Positions 58,585-64,000 of a stretch of 64,000 nt of DNA are shown here, in pieces. The notes beneath the pieces are model-generated. The model did not search any database and was not told the DNA's origin. It saw only the letters and a list, made by a program, of their open reading frames with translations. The DNA lies in the IMG/VR virus record IMGVR_UViG_3300025168_000047, positions 1-64,000 of that record; one strand, written 5' to 3'. The translations under genes and the position numbers were made by a program. How positions within the stretch are numbered: position 1 is the first letter of the stretch; every line of letters begins with the position of its first letter. Origin of the DNA: a virus.

Positions 58585-59100
58585 ATGGCAACAGTAATGG
58601 ACATTATTAAAGGTATTTCACAGGCCGCCGCAAACGCTTACGACGGTGCCCACGATGCAAGAGCCGCATCTGACGGCGAAGCACGAACAGCAGGTCTCAA
58701 AAGAGAGCAGGGTGACATGAATATCGAAGCGAGAGTTATGGACGCATTTAACGTAAGATTCCATGGTGACCGCCTTTCTGTTCATTATCATGGTGGCTGT
58801 AGGTTAAAAGAAACTCACGACCGAAGTACATTCGAGAATGAGATTAACCAGCATCTTGCAGATGTTGTTAAATATCTTAAGAAAGAATACAAAAAGATCA
58901 CAGGCGATACTCTGACCCTCACACAGGAAGGTGACTCGGATATCTTGGTTCAATACATTAGTCGCATCCGTTGCGATGTTCAGGCTACACAAATGTATAA
59001 GATTGGTGGAATGGATGGTGTCGTTGACGCAAAAGATTCTTCTGAAGATCGTCTTGATGATGCAATTAAAAATTGGTTGAAACTCGGCAAGGGTGGGTAA
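58585..59100 (+). CDS. conserved phage protein preceding the terminase
   Basis: A 171-residue protein with AGGAG upstream. The N-terminal half is helical and alanine-rich (MATVMDIIKGISQAAANAYD). The middle has a beta strand VRFHGDRLSVHYHGG and then a lysine-rich helix (VVKYLKKEYKKITGDTLTLT). The end is acidic with a glycine tail. Location just before the large terminase would fit a small terminase, but I see no clear helix-turn-helix or other diagnostic feature. It could equally be a virion or head protein. Left unassigned. Confidence 0.58.
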   Translation: MATVMDIIKGISQAAANAYDGAHDARAASDGEARTAGLKREQGDMNIEARVMDAFNVRFHGDRLSVHYHGGCRLKETHDRSTFENEINQHLADVVKYLKKEYKKITGDTLTLTQEGDSDILVQYISRIRCDVQATQMYKIGGMDGVVDAKDSSEDRLDDAIKNWLKLGKGG

Positions 59101-59108
59101 GAAGGTGA

Positions 59109-60695
59109 ATGGGACACCAACTCACAAAGAAAGAGATCACAAGAGAAATTCTCAAGTGTGGTAAAGACCCCGTTTATTTCATCAACAACTATGCTAAGAT
59201 TTCCCACCCGATGCACGGGTTGGTACCTTTTAAGCTTTATGATTATCAAGCTGATTTAGTCGAGGACTTTAACGACTATCGTTTTAATATTATCCTTAAA
59301 GCTCGACAACTCGGTATCTCGACAGTGACTGCGGCATACATTGCATGGATGATGATCTTTCACCGAGATAAGAACATTCTTGTTATGGCAACGAAGTTTG
59401 GAACAGCAGGAAACTTAGTTAAGAAAGTAAAGGCTATTGTTAAGCATCTGCCACCATGGATTCGAATATCAAATGTTTCTATTGATAACAGAACTTCTTT
59501 CGAACTCTCCAATGGATCTCAGATTAAAGCATCTTCAACTTCTGGTGACGCAGGTCGTTCGGAAGCCCTGTCACTTCTTGTAATTGACGAGGCCGCACAT
59601 GTTGACGGTCTAGACGAGTTGTGGACAGGGCTTTATCCTACATTGTCCACAGGTGGTCGCTGCATCGCACTTTCAACACCAAACGGTGTCGGAAACTGGT
59701 TTCACAAAAGCTATACAGATTCAGCGATTCAACAAAACGACTTTCATCCAACAGAATTAATGTGGGATGTACATCCGGAACGCGATCAAGAATGGTTTGA
59801 GCATGAAACAAGAAATATGTCGCGACGACAGATCGCACAGGAGCTTGAATGTAATTTCAATACTTCTGGTGAGACAGTCGTTCACCCGGACGATATCGCA
59901 TATATGCTAGAACAAACTTGCGAACCAAAATATAGAACTGGATTCGACAGAAATTTTTGGATTTGGGAAAGCTATCTTCCCGAATGCACTTATTTGATCT
60001 CGGCAGACGTCGCAAGGGGCGACGGCAAAGACTATTCTGTCTTTCACGTTTTCAATTTAGATACAATGGAGATTATCGCAGAGTATCAAGGAAAGGTCAC
60101 TCCAGATGTTTTCTCTCAGATCCTTGCAGACGCTGGAAAAGAGTATGGTGATTGTCTGGTTGTGGTAGAAAACAACACTGTTGGCTTTGCAGTATTAGAT
60201 AAATTAAAAGAGAAGGGGTATCCAAATGTTTACCATTCTATTAAATCAAGTCACGAGCAGATTGATCAAGTTCAAGCAGAATTTAACAACTCTGCCGTTG
60301 CAGGATTTACCACGTCTTTAAAGACACGACCAATGATTGTTGCGAAAATGGAAGAGTTTGTAAGAAATAAACTAGTTAAGGTGTATTCATCCAGACTTTT
60401 AAATGAATTTAAGACTTTCATTTGGAACAACGGTCGCCCACAAGCTATGCGCAGTTATCATGATGATTTAATCATGGCTTTTGCAATTGGATGTTGGGTA
60501 AAGGATACAGCATTTGCTGAGGCCCAACGAGACGTGCAATATCAAAAAGCCATCTTAAATTCTATGAAGAAAAGTGATAGTATTATGAATACAACCATAT
60601 CCGGAATGCAAGGGTACAGACCTACAAACAGTTCGGAGAAAGCAAAAAAAGAAGCTGAAAAGAATAAAGACTTTATGTGGCTCTTTAAAGGATAA
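59109..60695 (+). CDS. gp17: terminase large subunit (gp17-like packaging ATPase and nuclease)
   Basis: The 528-residue product carries the phage packaging motor domains. The ATPase has the variant Walker A KARQLGIST (K64-T72) and Walker B LLVIDEAAH (D160, E161), and the coupling segment SGGRCIALSTPNG-type motif reads STGGRCIALSTPNGVG. The C-terminal RNase H-like nuclease has SADVARGDGKDYS (D300), VVVENNTVG (E about 354) and YHDDLIMAFAI (D about 451). In T4 the pentameric motor docks on the portal and pumps DNA until the head is full. It is shorter than T4 gp17 (610 residues), mostly at the ends. The portal follows after five bases. Confidence 0.93.
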   Translation: MGHQLTKKEITREILKCGKDPVYFINNYAKISHPMHGLVPFKLYDYQADLVEDFNDYRFNIILKARQLGISTVTAAYIAWMMIFHRDKNILVMATKFGTAGNLVKKVKAIVKHLPPWIRISNVSIDNRTSFELSNGSQIKASSTSGDAGRSEALSLLVIDEAAHVDGLDELWTGLYPTLSTGGRCIALSTPNGVGNWFHKSYTDSAIQQNDFHPTELMWDVHPERDQEWFEHETRNMSRRQIAQELECNFNTSGETVVHPDDIAYMLEQTCEPKYRTGFDRNFWIWESYLPECTYLISADVARGDGKDYSVFHVFNLDTMEIIAEYQGKVTPDVFSQILADAGKEYGDCLVVVENNTVGFAVLDKLKEKGYPNVYHSIKSSHEQIDQVQAEFNNSAVAGFTTSLKTRPMIVAKMEEFVRNKLVKVYSSRLLNEFKTFIWNNGRPQAMRSYHDDLIMAFAIGCWVKDTAFAEAQRDVQYQKAILNSMKKSDSIMNTTISGMQGYRPTNSSEKAKKEAEKNKDFMWLFKG

Positions 60696-60700
60696 AACAA

Positions 60701-62647
60701 ATGGCAGGTAGATACGGAAAAACTAACAACCCTCGGAACACAGATTCTAGATTATTTAAACAATTGACTAGATTGTTTTCTGGACCTATTGTAAATTACA
60801 GAAGGCAGATTCCGAGAAAGAACAAAAGACGTCACTTAGACAAACATCAGTTTAAGTCAGCGTCCGGAAAGCAATTTAAAAAGGTCGCCTACGATCCGTT
60901 TGAGAATTTATCTTCAATGCTCCTTCAGAATCAGGGCCGCGTTGAGAGATACGGCGACTTTGATCAAATGGAATATGAACCAATCATCGCATCAGCTTTA
61001 GATATTTATGCAGACGAGATGACAACTTCTTCTGATTTACAGCCTTTGCTTTCGATTAAGTGCCCGAATGAAGAGATTAAGGCGATCTTGAGTACATTAT
61101 ATCATCAAGTTTTGAATCTTGAGTTCAATCTTTTTGGATGGTGTCGTTCGATGTGCAAGTATGGAGACTTATTTCTTTATTTAGATATCGATGAATCAAT
61201 GGGGATTCAAAATGTAATCGGTTTACCTTCTCATGAGGTTGAGAGATTAGAAGGCGAAGACAAGACAAATCCAAATTATGTTCAATATCAGTGGAACACT
61301 GGTGGTTTAACTTTTGAAAACTGGCAGGTTGGCCATTTTCGTATTCTTGGAAACGACAAGTATGCCCCTTACGGAACCTCTGTCTTAGAAGCTTCTCGTC
61401 GTATCTTTAGGCAGCTTACTTTGTTAGAAGACGCTGTTATGGCCTATCGTATTGTTCGCTCACCAGAACGTCGCGTGTTTTATATTGACGTCGGCGGTGT
61501 TGCACCAGAAGATGTGGAACAATATATGCAGAAGGTTATGACGCAAATGAAGCGAAATCAGATCGTTGACTCAACAACAGGTCGAGTCGACCTTCGTTAC
61601 AATCCTTTAAGCATTGAGGAAGACTACTTTGTTCCAACAAGGGGGAACACGTCTTCTAGAATTGAGAATCTCCCCGGTGGAGCATACTCCGGAGATATTG
61701 ACGATGTTAAATATTTAAAGGACAAGCTTTTTGCAGCACTCAAAGTACCTCAGGCTTATTTGTTTAGAGGCGAAGGTGCAGAAGAGGACAAAGCGACTCT
61801 TGCACAGAAAGATATTCGTTTTGCAAGAACAATTCAGAGATTGCAAAGAGCGATTGTTGCAGAATTAGAAAAAATTGGTATTATTCACCTTTATACTTTA
61901 GGTTATAGGCATGAGGATCTTGTTTCATTCAAGTTATTCCTTAATAATCCATCTAAGATTGCAGAACTTCAAGAGCTTGAGCATTGGAGAACGAAATTTG
62001 ACACTGCCGGCGCAGCAACTGAGGGTTACTTCTCAAAACGCTGGGTTGCCGAGCACATCTTCAGTCTTTCTGAAGAAGAATTTGTTCGCAATCAAAGAGA
62101 GATGTTCTATGATCGCAAGTTCGAGGCGATGCTTGAAGCCGAATCGGAAGCAGGTCTTGAAGCCGCAGCCGGCGATCTGGGCGACCTCGGAGATGATGAC
62201 CTTGGAGGTGAAGATCTCGGAGGTGAGGACTTAGGAGGTGAAGATCTCGGTGCCGACTTAGGCGGAGAAGAGTTCGGAGCCGAAGAAGACGAAGATAACG
62301 TCCTTCTCGCCGAACCCGGCAAAAGAGATGAATATACAAAACCCGGCTGGAAGGGTGCAACCTATACAAAGGTTGAGGACACACGCGGAGATCGTCGTTC
62401 CCGTGGAGCGAGATATCGTAGTAATATTTCAAAAGGCGGAGACTCAGTTGGCCGTAACACAAGAAGGAATACTTTTAAGGGATACTCAGAATTATCTAGT
62501 TTAGCAAACCTTACTTATGAACAAAAAGAGACTACTTATAATGACAGCGAAGAGCAGAAGCTGTTTGAAACAAAAACTGCCGTAAAAAACCTAATCACAG
62601 AGTTAGAAAAAAAGGATTTGAAAAAGGATGAAAAAGTTGAAGCATAA
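60701..62647 (+). CDS. gp20: portal protein (gp20-like)
   Basis: The 648-residue protein follows the terminase and has the T4-portal pattern: a basic N-terminus, SMLLQNQGRVERYGDFDQME then YEPIIASALDIYADEMTTSS (about 71-110), the clip and stem region with YMQKVMTQMKRNQIVDSTTG, and LKVPQAYLFRGEG. Twelve copies form the ring at the head vertex through which DNA passes. It is longer than T4 gp20 (524 residues). The extra C-terminal part contains an acidic glycine-rich repeat (DLGGEDLGGEDLGGEDLG, about 499-516) and a basic segment after it. AAAGGA precedes the start. The next gene overlaps its end by 20 bases. Confidence 0.9.
   Translation: MAGRYGKTNNPRNTDSRLFKQLTRLFSGPIVNYRRQIPRKNKRRHLDKHQFKSASGKQFKKVAYDPFENLSSMLLQNQGRVERYGDFDQMEYEPIIASALDIYADEMTTSSDLQPLLSIKCPNEEIKAILSTLYHQVLNLEFNLFGWCRSMCKYGDLFLYLDIDESMGIQNVIGLPSHEVERLEGEDKTNPNYVQYQWNTGGLTFENWQVGHFRILGNDKYAPYGTSVLEASRRIFRQLTLLEDAVMAYRIVRSPERRVFYIDVGGVAPEDVEQYMQKVMTQMKRNQIVDSTTGRVDLRYNPLSIEEDYFVPTRGNTSSRIENLPGGAYSGDIDDVKYLKDKLFAALKVPQAYLFRGEGAEEDKATLAQKDIRFARTIQRLQRAIVAELEKIGIIHLYTLGYRHEDLVSFKLFLNNPSKIAELQELEHWRTKFDTAGAATEGYFSKRWVAEHIFSLSEEEFVRNQREMFYDRKFEAMLEAESEAGLEAAAGDLGDLGDDDLGGEDLGGEDLGGEDLGADLGGEEFGAEEDEDNVLLAEPGKRDEYTKPGWKGATYTKVEDTRGDRRSRGARYRSNISKGGDSVGRNTRRNTFKGYSELSSLANLTYEQKETTYNDSEEQKLFETKTAVKNLITELEKKDLKKDEKVEA
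62204..62248 (+). repeat. three 15-base tandem repeats in the portal gene
   Basis: GGAGGTGAAGATCTC, GGAGGTGAGGACTTA and GGAGGTGAAGATCTC stand in tandem and encode the GGEDL repeats of the portal's acidic tail. A degenerate fourth unit precedes and follows. Slippage could change the copy number among relatives. Confidence 0.8.
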
Positions 62648-63461
62648 TAAGAAAAGAAATACCGCTTTTCTTTACGAGACCCTCGTACGAGAACTTACTA
62701 AATCTATCGTAAAAAAGAATAATGAGCGCAAAGAAAAATTAATGGAAACCATTAAAGAGTTTTTTGGCAAGGATAAGCTTCTTGCAAAGGAACTGGAACT
62801 TTATAAATCGCTTTGCGAGACATATGACATGGAACCACACGTTGCCGAGAAGCTAATTTTTGAAATTAGAAAGAAGCACGACACTTTAAATAAAAAGGAT
62901 CTGTTCAACGAGCAAAGCTCTCTTATTAAAAAGATGAATATGATCGTTTCTAAAAGCGCCTTTTCTAGTTTTGTGCCAAATTATAAGAATCTTGCAACTG
63001 TTTATCAAATTTTTAATCAAGACACCCCAACAAAAGAAAGAGTTCTTTTAGAAAGTAAGATGTTGCATACGATGACAAAAAAGGCGAAAGAAGTAATTCA
63101 AGAAATGAAGCCGATTGATGACCTCACTTTCAAAACATTTGTTGAAAAGTTTAATACAGAATATTCTGGAAAGCTCATCAACGAACAGAAAGAGCTTTTA
63201 ACAAAGTATATTTCTTCTTTTATCGACAACGGCATTGAGTTAAAGATCTTTTTAAATGAAGAACTTGGAAGATTGAAGAAAATTGTTACTGAATCTGCAT
63301 CTATGGAAGAAGTCAAGAATGACGAAGAAATGAGCGAGAAGACAAAAAAGGTCTTGGAGATCATCGAAGATTTTAAAAACCATAAGATTGGCAAAGAGCT
63401 TATCGAAAAGATCTTGAAAATTCAAAATTTAGCTAGCGAGATTCAAACAGATGTCAATTGA
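62628..63461 (+). CDS. helical protein following the portal, unknown function
   Basis: A 277-residue lysine- and glutamate-rich protein, nearly all helical (MKKLKHNKKRNTAFLYETLV; LLTKYISSFIDNGIELKIFL). It overlaps the portal by 20 bases and has AAAGGA just upstream. There are no membrane segments or zinc motifs. In T4 the genes after gp20 are small core, protease and scaffold genes (67, 68, 21, 22). The size and charge of this protein suit a prohead core component, but I see no specific sequence match and do not assign it. It overlaps the next gene by 11 bases. Confidence 0.6.
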   Translation: MKKLKHNKKRNTAFLYETLVRELTKSIVKKNNERKEKLMETIKEFFGKDKLLAKELELYKSLCETYDMEPHVAEKLIFEIRKKHDTLNKKDLFNEQSSLIKKMNMIVSKSAFSSFVPNYKNLATVYQIFNQDTPTKERVLLESKMLHTMTKKAKEVIQEMKPIDDLTFKTFVEKFNTEYSGKLINEQKELLTKYISSFIDNGIELKIFLNEELGRLKKIVTESASMEEVKNDEEMSEKTKKVLEIIEDFKNHKIGKELIEKILKIQNLASEIQTDVN

Positions 63462-64000
63462 AATTAAAGTAGGCTCAGATGCAGTAGCAGAGGAAGAGAA
63501 GCCAGTACAAGCTTCGATGACCCTTAATGCCCGCAAATCTCTTGATGGCAACATTATGATTTTTGATCATGAAGAAATCGACATTGTTGTAATGCCTGCT
63601 GAAAACAAGGTCGTTGCGTTTCCAAAAGATCTCATGGAAGACGCAGTGTATGCTGCCCAAGATCGTCTTTTTTATCACTTAATAAAGAAGGGAATCATCT
63701 TACCAGAGTCTGTCCATGGCGGAAACGTATATGGTTCTCTCGAAGGCGCTATTGCCACACCGATTCAAGAAGATGTTAGCGCAACACAAACCGCAGTATT
63801 TTCAATTGGTAAGTTTCTTTCGGAAGAAAAACCATATTTTGAAACATATAAGAATTATGAAGAAGATGGGATGGAGGATCTTACTGATCCGGATCCCGAA
63901 GATTCAACTGAACTCGGAGAAGTACCTCACGAGACAGAAAAGGGATCTTTACGAAAGGGCTGGATTCGCGGCCCTTACGGCATGACCTATACATATCGTT
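63451..64000 (+). CDS. conserved phage protein after the portal region, 5' part only
   Basis: Open through the window end; no stop is reached. The start ATG at 63451 overlaps the preceding gene by 11 bases. About 183 residues are visible: MSIEIKVGSDAVAEEEKPVQ, then LNARKSLDGNIMIFDHEEID, IVVMPAENKVVAFPK, a helical stretch with HLIKKGIILPESVHGGNVYG, an acidic part (DLTDPDPEDSTELGEVPHE), and a segment near the edge reading GSLRKGWIRGPYGMTYTY. I know this type of protein from large marine phages beside head genes but not its function. Its place after the portal suggests head assembly. Confidence 0.68.
   Translation, partial: MSIEIKVGSDAVAEEEKPVQASMTLNARKSLDGNIMIFDHEEIDIVVMPAENKVVAFPKDLMEDAVYAAQDRLFYHLIKKGIILPESVHGGNVYGSLEGAIATPIQEDVSATQTAVFSIGKFLSEEKPYFETYKNYEEDGMEDLTDPDPEDSTELGEVPHETEKGSLRKGWIRGPYGMTYTYR

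Noticed and set aside
1-64000. tRNA or rRNA genes
   Set aside because: All gaps are under 150 bases and none shows a cloverleaf or rRNA-like sequence by eye; a tRNA-scan would be decisive.

Overview
The window reads as one continuous block of a large tailed bacteriophage genome with a contractile, T4-related tail. Every supported gene lies on the + strand. Genes are packed with ATGA or TAATG overlaps or short gaps, no gene-free stretch reaches 300 bases, and I see no tRNA, rRNA, CRISPR array, integrase or insertion sequence. The lineage is shown by recognisable T4-type parts: a late-transcription sigma factor (gp55-like), baseplate wedge proteins gp25-like and gp6-like, the packaging ATPase-nuclease (gp17-like), a portal (gp20-like), a primase, and a recombination nuclease equivalent to gp47+gp46. 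Base composition is moderately AT-rich. The tail-fibre module style and giant virion proteins resemble phages known from marine metagenomes. The host cannot be named; the lysis-type cassette and hub enzymes suggest a Gram-negative host (inference).

Layout. 1-2800: a glycan or nucleotide-sugar group (2OG-Fe oxygenase fragment, GT2-like glycosyltransferase, NAD-dependent epimerase, short UDP-glucose dehydrogenase). 2805-4603: small genes around the gp55-like late sigma factor. 4608-10209: three consecutive proteins sharing an OB-like N-terminal domain but carrying three different C-terminal hydrolases (SGNH esterase, muramidase, amidase), followed by a spike-like protein. 10218-44482: a 34-kb virion block holding giant proteins of 2692 and 3586 aa, the gp25-like and gp6-like wedge genes, and several large structural proteins. 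44496-49099: a replication/recombination insert (RuvC-like nuclease, primase, fused Mre11-Rad50). 49109-50541: four small membrane or secreted proteins that look like a lysis cassette without its own endolysin. 50563-57500: two repeat-built tail fibres, each ending in a self-cleaving S74 chaperone domain. 57622-64000: small genes, then packaging (terminase, portal) and the head-side genes that follow, running off the window.

How it fits together. The gp55-like factor probably drives late transcription; an ACTATTTA element upstream of four virion genes is a candidate for its promoter, while a different TATAATARTATA element abuts two genes lacking an SD. The fibres bind the host and the hub enzymes open the wall. 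The standout hypothesis is a three-enzyme hub in which an esterase, a muramidase and an amidase share the mount that in T4 belongs to a single gp5 lysozyme, possibly as a heterotrimer. Other notable points are the Mre11-Rad50 fusion, a GGxY ending shared by three large structural proteins, and a fibre gene whose protein repeats are nearly identical while the DNA has been extensively recoded.
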